A DNA stretch of 64,000 nucleotides from Streptomyces graminofaciens (GTDB lineage Bacteria > Actinomycetota > Actinomycetes > Streptomycetales > Streptomycetaceae): NCBI RefSeq assembly GCF_030294945.1, contig NZ_AP018448.1:868001-932000 (forward strand), given 5' to 3'. The notes under the pieces are model-generated. The model had not been told where the DNA came from. It did no database searches and was given only the letters and a program-made list of their open reading frames with translations. Position 1 is the stretch's first letter. Each line of letters begins with the position of its first letter. This document shows, piece after piece, positions 1 to 8,152 of this stretch. The position numbers and the translations under genes were made by a program.

Positions 1-2087
1 GCCGAGGTGCCCTCGCTGGCGCCGTCGCCGATCAGCGTGTCCAGGACGTAGTCGCCGCGCGGGACGCGCACCTTGTAGACGCCCTTGGCGATCTGCTGGG
101 AGTCCTCCAGGACATTGGTCTCGTACTCACCCGAGTAGCCGATGATCTCGGTCAGCGGCGAGCTGACGGGCTTGCCGCCACGGTCGAGGAACTTCAGGGT
201 GAGCTCGTACGCCTCCGCCTCGCGGATCACGCCGAAGGAGGTCCGCACGGACCTGCCGTCGCCGTCGCCCTGCGCGGTGGCGGCGACCGTGCCCGAGTAC
301 GCGCCGTCCGCCGCCTCGGTGCGGGTGTCCGAGGTGAGGTCGACGCTCGCGGTGCCGCCCGCGGGGACGGTGAGCTGCCGTGTGCTGAGCGTGAACATGC
401 CGTCGGGGGCGGTGCTGCCCCCGGGGCCGGTCGCGGTGGCCGTCAGGTCCAGGGTGACGGGGCGGTCGCCGTCGTTGCGGTAGGTGACCCGCCGGGTGGC
501 CGGCCGGTCGTCGGTGTGGGGCCACAGCTGCTTGCCGAAGGACACCGACATCTGCTCGCCGACCACGCTCTGGACGAGCGCCCGGGCCACGTCGAGCCTG
601 CCGGTGCCCTGCTGGTAGCCGGTCAGGCCGGCGGTCGGCGTGGTGGACGCGGTGAGTGCCTGCTTGATCCGCGCCCCCGTCCAGTCCGGGTGCCGTTGCG
701 CCAGGATCGCGGCGGCGCCCGCGGCATGCGGTGTCGCCATCGACGTACCGGACATGGAGACGTAGCCGTCGGCGGCCGGGTCGCCCAAAACGCCGTTCGC
801 CGCCTTCGCCGCGACGATGTCGACGCCCGGCGCGGTGAGGTCCGGCTTCAGCGCGCTGTCGGCGGTCGGGCCGATGCTGGAGAACTCGGCGATCCGGTCC
901 TCGCCGTCGACCGCTCCCACGGTGAGCGCCGACTCCGCGGCGCCCGGGGAGCCGACGGTCCCGGCGCCCGGGCCCTCGTTGCCGGCCGCGGCGACGGTGA
1001 GCATGCCGGTGCTCTCGGAGAGGGCGTTCACGGCCGTCTCCACCGGGTCTGCCCCCGGGGCGTCCGTCTGGCCGAGGCTGAGGTTGGCCACCTCGGCGCC
1101 CTGCGCGGCGGCCCACTCCAGGCCGGCGATGACGCTGGAGTCGGTGCCCTCGCCGTCGTCGTTCAGCACCTTGGCGTTGAGGAGCCGCGCGCCCGGTGCG
1201 ACGCCCTTGTAGAGGCCGTCGGATCTGGCGCCCGAGCCGGCCACCGTCGCCGCGACGTGCGTGCCGTGGCCGACCCTGTCGTCCGTGCTGCCGGTGCCGC
1301 TGAAGTCCTTCGACTCCGTCACCACCGAGGCGAGGTCCGGGTGCGTGGTGTCGATGCCGGTGTCCAGGACGGCGACCTTGACGCCCTTGCCGTCGTACCC
1401 GGCGTTCCAGGCGGTCGGCGCGCCGATCCGCATGACGTTGTCGCTGACCTTGTCACTGTCACCCTGAGCAGCAGCCGCTTTGAACCGGCCGTCCAGCCAG
1501 ACCCGTTCGACGCCCTGTGCGGATGTGAGGGCCTGCCAGGTGCCCTCGGCCTCCTCCTTGCGGACGCTGAGCGCGGCGCCGTCCACGCTGGGCAGTTCAC
1601 GGCGGACGGTGACGGCCCCTTGTCCGTCCGCGAGCAGCGACCTTTGGGTGTTCCTGCGCTGGGCGGCCTTCCCCTCGTACGACACGATCAGGGGGAGTGT
1701 GCCGCGCCGGGTGTCGTCGTAGCCGGCCCGTATCAGACCGCTGACGTCGAACAGCCGCTTGTCCAGGACGCCTTGGCCGATGAGGGCGGCGGCGTCGGCG
1801 GGGATGACGTACTGGTCGTCGCCGAGGCGGCGAACGGACAACGGGACGTGTCCACGGCCAGGGGCCCGCCGGACGCCGGTCACCTGGCCCCGGGCATCCA
1901 GTTGGACCCGGTCGCCGGTGACGAGGGTGACGTACCGGGCCGGGGAGCCGGTGTCCGGCCGGGCGGCGGTGGCCGCCGCGGCGGTCCGCACGCCGAGGCC
2001 GGAGCCGGTGGCCGACACCGAGACGCCCGTCATCACTCCCGCGACCAGCAGGGCGGCCAGCGCCGCCGAAGAGGAACCGAGGCGCAC
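1..2087 (-). CDS. Secreted S8 (subtilisin-like) serine peptidase, 3' end outside window
   Basis: This is an extracellular endopeptidase of the subtilase family; the C-terminal end runs off the left edge. The GTG start at 2087 lies one base past the stop of the upstream gene, so the two are translationally coupled. A hydrophobic Ala/Leu-rich signal peptide is followed by a propeptide-like stretch ending near residue 200. The catalytic triad is visible: Asp in VAVLDTGID, His in GHGTHVA and Ser in GTSMATP, with the oxyanion Asn in AAAGNEG. Beta-rich C-terminal repeats follow. It is the last visible member of a sigma factor, membrane protein, protease operon, which suggests expression under that ECF sigma factor. 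Confidence 0.9.
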   Translation of the reverse strand, partial: MRLGSSSAALAALLVAGVMTGVSVSATGSGLGVRTAAAATAARPDTGSPARYVTLVTGDRVQLDARGQVTGVRRAPGRGHVPLSVRRLGDDQYVIPADAAALIGQGVLDKRLFDVSGLIRAGYDDTRRGTLPLIVSYEGKAAQRRNTQRSLLADGQGAVTVRRELPSVDGAALSVRKEEAEGTWQALTSAQGVERVWLDGRFKAAAAQGDSDKVSDNVMRIGAPTAWNAGYDGKGVKVAVLDTGIDTTHPDLASVVTESKDFSGTGSTDDRVGHGTHVAATVAGSGARSDGLYKGVAPGARLLNAKVLNDDGEGTDSSVIAGLEWAAAQGAEVANLSLGQTDAPGADPVETAVNALSESTGMLTVAAAGNEGPGAGTVGSPGAAESALTVGAVDGEDRIAEFSSIGPTADSALKPDLTAPGVDIVAAKAANGVLGDPAADGYVSMSGTSMATPHAAGAAAILAQRHPDWTGARIKQALTASTTPTAGLTGYQQGTGRLDVARALVQSVVGEQMSVSFGKQLWPHTDDRPATRRVTYRNDGDRPVTLDLTATATGPGGSTAPDGMFTLSTRQLTVPAGGTASVDLTSDTRTEAADGAYSGTVAATAQGDGDGRSVRTSFGVIREAEAYELTLKFLDRGGKPVSSPLTEIIGYSGEYETNVLEDSQQIAKGVYKVRVPRGDYVLDTLIGDGASEGTS

Positions 2088-2088
2088 G

Positions 2089-3144
2089 TCAGCTCGCCTT
2101 CCCGGGGACCTGCTTGTTGGCGTCGACGACCGCGCGCTGGGTGATCGCGGAGGTGAACAGGACGGTGCCGGGCTTGAACTCCCCGTCCTTTTCGGCCTTG
2201 ACCTGGACGGTGCGGTCGCCGAGCAACTGGAGGGTCTTCTTGTCGAAGATCCACTCGGTGCGCTGGCCGTCGGTGTCGTTCTGCCGCGCGATGGCGACCC
2301 CGTGGCGGCCCAAGGCGTCGACCGCGTCGTCCACCGCGACGACCCCCGGGATCTTGGCGGCGGCCTTGTACAGGGCGACGGCCACGTCCGCGGGCGGGTA
2401 GCTCTCGTTCAGCAGATCGCCGATGGCGACGAAGGCCGCCTGGTCGCGGGGGACTTCGGGGTCCCGGACGGCGTCCGACTCCTTGTAGATCTGCTTCAGC
2501 AGTACGTCGGGGTCGGTGGGCAGCTTGACCAGGCTGTCGTACGCCCCGGTGAGCGGGGTGTCCCCGGCCAGGGTGATGTCCTCCTCGCCCTTCTCGATCA
2601 GCCAGCCGTCCTTCCCGTCGGTGGACACCCAGACCTGACGGGAGTGCAGCTCCTTGCTGACGATCGTGGTCTTGTCGTCGACGGTCCTGGAGTGGGTGCT
2701 GGCCACCTTCGAGGCGATGTAGATGTACTGGCCGTCGTGCGCCGTCGGTCCGGAGGTGTCGGCGGCGGCGAGCGAGATGCGGTCGAGCAGTTGGGGGGCG
2801 CCCTTGGCGTCGGCGGCGCCGATCTGGGTGGTCAGGGCGGGGCCGGTGGCCACGGCGGTCTTGCCGCCGTCTCCGTTGCCGCCGGACAGGGCGAGGCCGG
2901 CCACGACCGCGCCGGCCACGGCGAAGGCGGCGGCGGGCACCAGGATCGCGCGGCGCAGGAACGGGTTGCGCTGCCGCTGCGGGCCGGGGGTGCGGCTGCC
3001 GCGGAGGTCTTCGTGGATCTGGGCCATCATGTGCTCCTTGTGGAACTGGTGGCGGCCCGCCGGCAGATCCCGCTCGACGGAGGGCAGGAGGTCCTGGGTC
3101 TCCGTCCACTCAGCCGGGTGCGGCTGGGAGGGGTTGGCGTTCAT
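2089..3144 (-). CDS. Membrane-anchored CU044_5270-type protein, partner of the ECF sigma factor
   Basis: This is a 351-residue protein with a polar N-terminal part of about 65 residues, one transmembrane segment at about residues 66-88 and a large outside domain. The layout matches the CU044_5270 family, usually found directly after an ECF sigma gene. Its ATG overlaps the sigma stop by four bases (ATGA). The cytoplasmic N-terminus could act as an anti-sigma-like tether, but no zinc-binding anti-sigma motif is seen. The outer region is rich in short charged segments, and its function is unknown. The family call rests on size, topology and context. Confidence 0.75.
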   Translation of the reverse strand: MNANPSQPHPAEWTETQDLLPSVERDLPAGRHQFHKEHMMAQIHEDLRGSRTPGPQRQRNPFLRRAILVPAAAFAVAGAVVAGLALSGGNGDGGKTAVATGPALTTQIGAADAKGAPQLLDRISLAAADTSGPTAHDGQYIYIASKVASTHSRTVDDKTTIVSKELHSRQVWVSTDGKDGWLIEKGEEDITLAGDTPLTGAYDSLVKLPTDPDVLLKQIYKESDAVRDPEVPRDQAAFVAIGDLLNESYPPADVAVALYKAAAKIPGVVAVDDAVDALGRHGVAIARQNDTDGQRTEWIFDKKTLQLLGDRTVQVKAEKDGEFKPGTVLFTSAITQRAVVDANKQVPGKAS

Positions 3145-3806
3145 CGGTTTCCTTCCTGTGCGGACCGGATCACGTATCCGCGATCACCTGTTATCTGCCG
3201 GTCTGTGCGGGTGAGTTCCATTTTTTTCCCGCTGAGTTCGCTTTTTTTTCTGAGCAGTTCCGCGTCGGCGAGTTTTCGCAGCTTGCCGCGGGCGCGGGAC
3301 AGCCGGGAGCGGACGGTGCCGACGGGGATGCCGAGGGCGCGGGCGGCCTCGGCGTACTCCATGCCCTCGCACAGGCACAGGGTCAGGACCTCGCGTTCGG
3401 GGCGCTTGAGCGAACTGAGCGCGGTGAGCGTGGCGCTGATGCGGCGCCGGTCGTCCAGCCGGCCTGCGGTCTCCTCGGCGTGGTCCTCGACGTGCTCGTC
3501 CGCGGCGTTCGCGGCGGCTGCCGCGCTCGCGGCGTTCCGGTAGCGCCGGTTGCTGCGGTACTGGGCGCGGGCCACGTTGGTGGCGATACCCAGCAGCCAG
3601 GGCCGCAGCGAACCCCCTTCGGCCTCGACCGACGCACGGCGCCGCCACGCCTCCATGAACGTCGTCGACATGACGTCCTCGGCCGCGGACCAGTCGGCGG
3701 TCAGCCTGAAGGCGTGGTTGTACACGGCGCGGGCATGGTCGTCGAAGAGTTCCGCAAACGCGTTCGGATCTCCGGTTCGCACCCGGGTTCGCATATCTGT
3801 GGTCAC
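3141..3806 (-). CDS. ECF-type RNA polymerase sigma factor
   Basis: This is a 221-residue sigma-70 family protein. Region 2 spans about residues 13-85, with the typical AEDVMSTTFMEAWRR helix and the WLLGIATNVAR segment. Region 4 spans about residues 125-180, with a helix-turn-helix around YAEAARALGIPVGTVRSRLSRAR. It should direct RNA polymerase to its own operon and a small regulon. The start is GTG at 3806; an in-frame ATG at 3794 is an alternative. The C-terminal tail of about 40 residues is lysine-rich and encoded by runs of eight and seven A, unusual for this genome and a possible slippage site. Confidence 0.88.
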   Translation of the reverse strand: MTTDMRTRVRTGDPNAFAELFDDHARAVYNHAFRLTADWSAAEDVMSTTFMEAWRRRASVEAEGGSLRPWLLGIATNVARAQYRSNRRYRNAASAAAAANAADEHVEDHAEETAGRLDDRRRISATLTALSSLKRPEREVLTLCLCEGMEYAEAARALGIPVGTVRSRLSRARGKLRKLADAELLRKKSELSGKKMELTRTDRQITGDRGYVIRSAQEGNR

Positions 3807-3811
3807 GTTAT

Positions 3812-3840
3812 GAACTGACTGTCGGAGCAGGCGAGTTCCG
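3812..3840 (-). promoter_or_regulatory. Candidate ECF-type promoter upstream of the sigma operon
   Basis: Reading the minus strand, CGGAACTC (3840-3833) resembles the GGAAC -35 box used by many actinobacterial ECF sigma factors. About 16 bases later comes CAGTTCAT in the expected -10 position, just before the sigma start. A perfect inverted repeat, GTGAC-ctac-GTCAC, lies just upstream at 3841-3854 and could bind a regulator. Autoregulation is inferred. Confidence 0.35.
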
Positions 3841-3877
3841 GTGACCTACGTCACATCAGCCCCGGGCGTCCCGTACG

Positions 3878-4867
3878 TCACCAGGGAAGCGCGCGGGCGT
3901 GCACCACGTCCAGCCGGGACACCGCGCGGGTCAGGACGACGTACGGCCGGTTTAGGCCGCGCGGCTCGGCCTCCGCGATGGCCGCCGGCTCGACGGCGAC
4001 GACATGGTCGTACTCCAGGCCCTTGACGAGGGTGGCGGGGATGACGGTGATCCGCGGGGAGGGGGTGAGACCGGCTGCGTCGAGGGCCTCGCGCACACGG
4101 GACGCCTCGGCGTCCGCGGCCACGCCCCCTACCGAACCCTCGTGCGCGAGCGCCTCCCGTACGACGGTGGCGACCGGGTCGGCGGCGCCGTCCGCGTGGC
4201 GGATGCGCAGGGCGCCGTCGCGGCGGAGCGAACGGGCGCGGGGTACGTCGGTGCCGAGGCGGTCGAGGAGGCGGTCGGCGAGGGCGAGGACCGCGCCGGG
4301 GACGCGGAAGCCGACGGTCAGCGGGACGACCGTCGCGTCCGGCTTGCCCAGGTGGGCCAGTTGGAGCGGCCAGGAGCGGGCGGCCCAGGGGGTGGTGCCC
4401 TGCGCGAGGTCGCCGAGCACCGTGAGCGAGCCGAAGCGGACGCGGCGGGCGATGGCCCAGCCGAAGCGGCGGCGGATCGCGACGCCCTGGGGGTCGTGGG
4501 TGCCGGCCTGGTAGAAAGCACGGGAGACAGGGGCGCGCCAGTCGACGACGAGGGGCGGGGCGGCGGGGTGCGTGCTGATCCGGAGCCGGCCGATGTGATG
4601 CCCGGGGCCCTGCCCCACGAAGTCCAGCCGCCCGAAGAACAACGGCCCCTCGGGCAGCTCGTGCAGTTCCTTGGCGCGGCTGCGCAACCCGTACCCGAGA
4701 ACCTCGGCGTCCGCCCCGGACGCGGAGACGTCCTCCCCGACGACCACCTGCTGATCGGCGCCCTCGATCATCGCGGCGAGGGCGGCACGGCAGACGTCGT
4801 GGTGGGCGCGTTCGCGGTGCAGGGCGGCGGTGAGGTCCTCGCGGGCGGTGGGATCGGCGGACGTCAT
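3878..4867 (-). CDS. HelD-like protein lacking the ATPase core (internally deleted)
   Basis: This is a 329-residue protein with the two ends, but not the middle, of a HelD/HelR-type RNA polymerase-associated helicase. Residues 20-135 carry the family N-terminus: the reverse-turn helices, LFFGRLDF, HIGRLRI, VVDWRAPVSRAFY and the RRRFG segment. Residues 148-165 (LTVLGDLAQGTTPW) and 272-325 (VIPATLVKGLEYDHVV, YVVLTRAV) match C-terminal helicase motifs. Full family members are about 700 residues. The Walker A segment between is missing, with the join near residue 145 (about position 4432) and the frame intact. It cannot hydrolyse ATP in the usual way, so it is either a relic or a non-motor variant. 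Confidence 0.72.
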   Translation of the reverse strand: MTSADPTAREDLTAALHRERAHHDVCRAALAAMIEGADQQVVVGEDVSASGADAEVLGYGLRSRAKELHELPEGPLFFGRLDFVGQGPGHHIGRLRISTHPAAPPLVVDWRAPVSRAFYQAGTHDPQGVAIRRRFGWAIARRVRFGSLTVLGDLAQGTTPWAARSWPLQLAHLGKPDATVVPLTVGFRVPGAVLALADRLLDRLGTDVPRARSLRRDGALRIRHADGAADPVATVVREALAHEGSVGGVAADAEASRVREALDAAGLTPSPRITVIPATLVKGLEYDHVVAVEPAAIAEAEPRGLNRPYVVLTRAVSRLDVVHARALPW

Positions 4868-4884
4868 ACGGCAAGGGCAAAATC

Positions 4885-4911
4885 CGTAACTGAGTTACAT
4901 CTTTTACCGAG
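4885..4911. promoter_or_regulatory. Candidate TetR operator (GTAACTGAGTTAC and flank)
   Basis: GTAACTGAGTTAC at 4886-4898 is a perfect odd palindrome. A second AGTTAC half-site lies at 4910-4915. It sits between the TetR gene stop and the HelD-like start, upstream of the latter. It resembles short TetR operators and is the only AT-rich element here. That the adjacent TetR binds it is inferred. Confidence 0.5.
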
Positions 4912-5541
4912 TTACGCTCGGCGGAGACCCGGCAGCCCCGCCTCCAGCACCGCGAACGCCCGCTCAGCCGCCGCCTCCGCGTCCCGCCGTACGTCCTCCA
5001 CCGCCTCCCCCGCCACGATCCGCCGCCAGTTCTCCTCCGCGAGGATCCGCCGTACGGCGATGATCTGGCCGGCTGCCAGTCGGGCGTCGAGACCGCCGCC
5101 GAGCACCTCCGCCAGGGCCGTCTCCGAGCGCTCCAGGTAGCCGTGGAGACGGGCGACGAGGGAAGGGGTGCCGTAGAGCATGTCGTAGAAGGCGCGGACG
5201 GCCGGATGGTCGTTGAGCCCGGTGACGGGATCGCAGGCGGCGAGCCCGGCGAGGAAGTGCCGGCGCAGGGCGGGAAGGGGCCCGACCCCCTCCTCCCGCG
5301 CGACGACGACCCGGGCGGACTCCTCCTCGTGGTCGGCGATCTGGTGCAGGACCAGGTCCTCCTTCGACGGGAAGTACCGGAAGAGCGTCGGCTTGGAGAT
5401 CTCGGCCGCGGCGGCCACCTCGGCGACGGACACCGCGTCGAACCCCCGCTCCAGGAAGAGCCGAACGGCGATCTCCGACACCTCCTGATACATCCGCCGC
5501 CTCTTCAGCTCACGCAGCCCGGTCCCGCTCACGTCCCTCAT
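4912..5541 (-). CDS. TetR/AcrR family transcriptional regulator
   Basis: This is a 209-residue repressor. The N-terminal helix-turn-helix covers about residues 20-65, with VAEVAAAAEISKPTLFRYFPSKEDLV as the core. The rest is a helical ligand-binding domain. ATG at 5541 was chosen because it starts the TetR domain (MRDVSGTGLRELKRRRMYQEV); the open frame continues upstream without family similarity. The gene lies 44 bases before the HelD-like gene on the same strand, with a palindromic operator candidate between them, so autoregulation or control of that gene is likely. The ligand is unknown. Confidence 0.85.
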   Translation of the reverse strand: MRDVSGTGLRELKRRRMYQEVSEIAVRLFLERGFDAVSVAEVAAAAEISKPTLFRYFPSKEDLVLHQIADHEEESARVVVAREEGVGPLPALRRHFLAGLAACDPVTGLNDHPAVRAFYDMLYGTPSLVARLHGYLERSETALAEVLGGGLDARLAAGQIIAVRRILAEENWRRIVAGEAVEDVRRDAEAAAERAFAVLEAGLPGLRRA

Positions 5542-5585
5542 GAAGGGGAGCCTACGGCGGCCGGGGCACGGTTCAGGCGGGGGTG

Positions 5586-5870
5586 CGGCCGGCGTCCAGA
5601 GATTGTCGGGGTGCCTGTTCCACGTGGCGATGAGGGCCTTGGAGTCCTCGGCCCCTTCGAGGGGGGCGTCCACGGGGACACCCCTCTCGCCGACCCTCGA
5701 CGCGACCGTCATGGCCTGGGCGAAGTCGGGGATGAGCACCCGGATGGTGACGTTCCGGGTCGGGCCGGGGTCCTCGATCAGCCCTTCGAGGCGGTGGTAG
5801 AGCTCGTTGCAAAGCTCACGAAGGCGCCCAGTTCCCGCAGGTCCTTCACCGTGCCGTAGAGCACGTGGCC
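5586..5870 (-). pseudogene. Remnant of a regulator-like protein (frameshifted fragment)
   Basis: The minus strand holds a coding-like stretch that changes frame near 5810. One frame gives VLGHVLYGTVKDLRELGAFV and the next continues with LCNELYHRLEGLIEDPGP and TRNVTIRVLIPDFAQAMTV. The composition and the RIRVLIPDF-type core resemble the effector part of Streptomyces HTH regulators. No start, HTH or stop is preserved. Confidence 0.35.
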
Positions 5871-5884
5871 CAGGACATGGTCCA

Positions 5885-5995
5885 CCTAGGGACCTGTCCG
5901 GCCGATCATGCCGCAGACGCGGGGTGTGGCACGCACACCGGCACTGGCCAGGCACCGAGGTTTCCTGCGACTTGACCGGCCGGACAGGTCCTAGG
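5885..5995. repeat. 111-bp element with 18-19 bp terminal inverted repeats
   Basis: The left arm (5885-5903) reads CCTAGGGACCTGTCCGGCC. The right arm (5978-5995) is its reverse complement apart from one extra G on the left. The arms enclose about 74 bp with no open frame. The layout fits a small non-autonomous element (MITE-like) or a very long hairpin, and it separates two gene remnants. Confidence 0.55.
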
Positions 5996-6112
5996 CGGGC
6001 AAGAACACGACCGCGACGGAGCATATTCGCGGGCGGGCATGCGGGCGGCCCCGCACTCCGGAGCGGCTGTCCGGGGTACGGGGCCGATCGGCGCGGCGTG
6101 CTGGCGCGCGGA

Positions 6113-6276
6113 TCACAGGGAGCTGACGAACCGGGCGATGGCCTTGCGGCTGGTGCGGGCGGTGAGCGTGAAGGTGCGGATGGGCTTGTGCGAACCGCTG
6201 CGGCGGACGATCACGCGTCCGTGGGGGAAGCCTTCGATCCATCCGCCTTCGGCCAGCTCGAAGTGGTACCGGGTTG
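6113..6276 (-). pseudogene. Short coding fragment without a start codon
   Basis: Reading down from about 6276, one frame gives RYHFELAEGGWIEGFPHGR then VIVRRSGSHKPIRTFTLTAR and ends FVSSL at a TGA (6113-6115). The composition looks like genuine protein with an alternating beta-strand pattern. The only nearby ATG is in another frame, so it is likely a 5'-truncated or frameshifted small gene. I do not recognise it. It overlaps the 5' end of the next gene on the other strand. Confidence 0.35.
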
Positions 6277-6309
6277 ACCCGATTGCAGGTGAAAGACGGG
6301 TCAGACGAC

Positions 6310-7290
6310 ATGCACCGCAGGACTCTTCTAGGCGGGGTCGTCGCAGCCGCGGCGACCCCGGTCATATCTCCTACTCCTGCCGCTGATGCCACCGACGGTG
6401 GCGGCGGGCAGGCCGCCGCCCTGCGCCTGTCCACCAGCGCCTACAGACGGCTCGACGGCTCCACCCCGTCCCGCGACCTGTACGACACCGTCGAGTCTCA
6501 CATCCGGCTCATCCAGAGCATCACCCGATCCGCGAACAGCGACGGCGACCGGACACGGCTGGCAGCAGTGGGCAGCGAAGCTGCCTCCTTCGCGGGCTGA
6601 CTCGCGTGGGACAAGGGCGACAACGGCTCCGCCCGTTCCTGGTACGGCGCAGCGATCAAGGCCGCCAAGTCGGCCGGTAACCCCTTGCTCGCCGCCTACC
6701 AGACCGGCACGCTCGCCCAGTTCGAGGCACACGCCGGAAACGGTGTGGAGGCACTCAACCTCGCCCGCCGGGCACGGCGCGCGCTCGGCGACCGGCGTCC
6801 GGCCGTCGCGGATGCGTGGCTCGCCAGCGTCGAAGCGCTCGGCCACGCGGCAGCCGGAGACCGACGGGCGGCCGACAAAGCCCTGACCGCGAGCCGGGCC
6901 GGGGCAGAGGCCCTGAAGGCATCCGAGGAGCCTCCTCCCTGGCCGTGGGTGTTCTCCTTCACCCCGGACAAGGTGGCCGCCTGCCGGGTGACGTGCGGCG
7001 CACGGCTCGGCCTCTCGGACTGGGTGATCAGCGATGACGTAGAAGCCCTGGCCACCGGCCACGCCAAGCAACGCGCCCTGCTGGTACTGGACATCGCCGC
7101 CGGTTACCTCGCCGCCGGCAGGGTGGAGGCCGCGTTCGCCCTCGCCTCGCGCGCCCTCGATGCCGGCCTGACGTACCGGTCCGGGCGAATCGTGGAGCGC
7201 GCCCGCGCCGTGCGCCGTACCCTCACAACCGCCTCACCACCCAAGATGGTGCGGGACTTCGACGACCGCCTCCACGACGTCTACCTGTAG
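6310..7290 (+). pseudogene. Regulator-type protein (repeat domain) broken by an in-frame TGA
   Basis: The encoded protein resembles the C-terminal part of Streptomyces XRE-type regulators: a MHRRTLLGG Tat-like segment, then a helical TPR-like domain. The frame stops at TGA (6598-6600) inside SEAASFAG-stop-LAWDKGD, where homologues have tryptophan (TGG). The same frame then runs open to 7290 with good similarity of style (LLAAYQTGTLAQFEAHAGN, RALDAGLTYRSGRIVER). The expected N-terminal HTH is also missing. It is followed 16 bases later by the SLOG-like gene, a pairing often seen in Streptomyces. Either a recent nonsense mutation or a sequencing error explains the break. Confidence 0.65.
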
Positions 7291-7306
7291 GAGAGGGGAT
7301 CACGGC

Positions 7307-7780
7307 ATGCGCGTAGGGATCACCGGCCACCGCGGACTCAGCAAGGAAGTAGAGCAACGGGTGCGCGCGATGCTCGTTGAGGCCGTACACGGCTTTGCCG
7401 CCGACGATCTAACGGCCGTGTCGTGCATCGCCGACGGCCCCGATGCCTGGTTCGCCCAAGCGGTACTGAAGCACGGCGGACAGCTCGAAGTTGTCCTACC
7501 CGCCACCGAGTACCGCGAGAGCCTCCCGGAGTGGCACCACCCCGTCTATGACGAGCTGTACAGCAGCGCGGCCGACGTCCACGAGACCGGCATGACCGAG
7601 TCCACCTCTGAGGCGCACCAGGCCGGCAGTGAAATCCTTGTGGGCCTCGTCGACGAGCTCATTGCGGTGTGGGACGGGAAACCAGCCCGGGGGTACGGCG
7701 GAACAGCGGATGCGGTCGCGTACGCCGAGCGGACCGGTGTACCGGTGCGCATCGTGTGGCCGGACGGCGCCAGCCGCTGA
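7307..7780 (+). CDS. SLOG-like (DprA/LOG-type) nucleotide-binding domain protein
   Basis: This is a 157-residue single-domain protein. It starts MRVGITGHR, then shows CIADGPDAWFAQAVLKHGG, the LEVVLPATEYR strand and a C-terminal ELIAVWDGKPARGYGGTADAV segment. This order matches Rossmann-like SLOG/DprA-type proteins, in which glycine-rich loops bind nucleotides or nucleotide-derived signals. ATG at 7307 is preceded by GGAGAGGGG. It is probably co-transcribed with the upstream regulator-type gene. The ligand and effector role are unknown. Such domains occur in defence and stress signalling, but no toxin or nuclease is adjacent here. Confidence 0.65.
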   Translation: MRVGITGHRGLSKEVEQRVRAMLVEAVHGFAADDLTAVSCIADGPDAWFAQAVLKHGGQLEVVLPATEYRESLPEWHHPVYDELYSSAADVHETGMTESTSEAHQAGSEILVGLVDELIAVWDGKPARGYGGTADAVAYAERTGVPVRIVWPDGASR

Positions 7781-7865
7781 CCGGCGCCAACCGAGCGGCC
7801 CACCCCATGGGGGGCGGGCCGCCGCCGTCTCCGGGTGAGCGGTCAGGCGGCGGAGGCTTTCTGCC

Positions 7866-8042
7866 TCACGCCCGCCCCCACTTCGCCGACGCGTCCGCGA
7901 AGCAGTAGGAGCACAGCGGGCATCCGCCGTGTCCGTACCGCCGGGTCTTCCGGTGGCACACCGTGCAAGGGCCGACCTGGTCGCCACTGGACGTCAGCGC
8001 CGAGGGGTCCGGCTCGGTGATCGGGGGCGCGGGCGTGGCCAT
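7866..8042 (-). CDS. 58-residue zinc-ribbon-like small protein
   Basis: This small gene starts at ATG 8042 behind a good GAGGAAGAGGGG ribosome-binding site. The product has CTVCHRK and CPLCSYC, two paired-cysteine knuckles about 14 residues apart, which suggests one zinc site. Its N-terminus is proline-rich. It is transcribed divergently from the small gene at 8153. No specific function can be assigned. Confidence 0.6.
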   Translation of the reverse strand: MATPAPPITEPDPSALTSSGDQVGPCTVCHRKTRRYGHGGCPLCSYCFADASAKWGRA

Positions 8043-8152
8043 CGGGTGTGCCCCTCTTCCTCATGGGCGACGGGCGGCGATGTCGCGCTCGAACGCAAAA
8101 TAGAACACGGCGGCTGGGCCCCGGTGTCAGTGCCTCGCCGTACCGTGGACCC

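Noticed and set aside
516..2144. Long plus-strand open frame of about 540 codons
   Set aside because: It is the antisense shadow of the S8 peptidase and is full of Arg/Gly/Ala noise; the minus strand carries the catalytic motifs.
4912..6024. TetR regulator with a 160-residue N-terminal extension
   Set aside because: The extension is remnant and noise sequence; the HTH begins right after ATG 5541.
6310..7780. A complete known phage-defence system
   Set aside because: Only a SLOG-like domain and a broken regulator are present; no nuclease, toxin, cyclase or membrane effector is adjacent.
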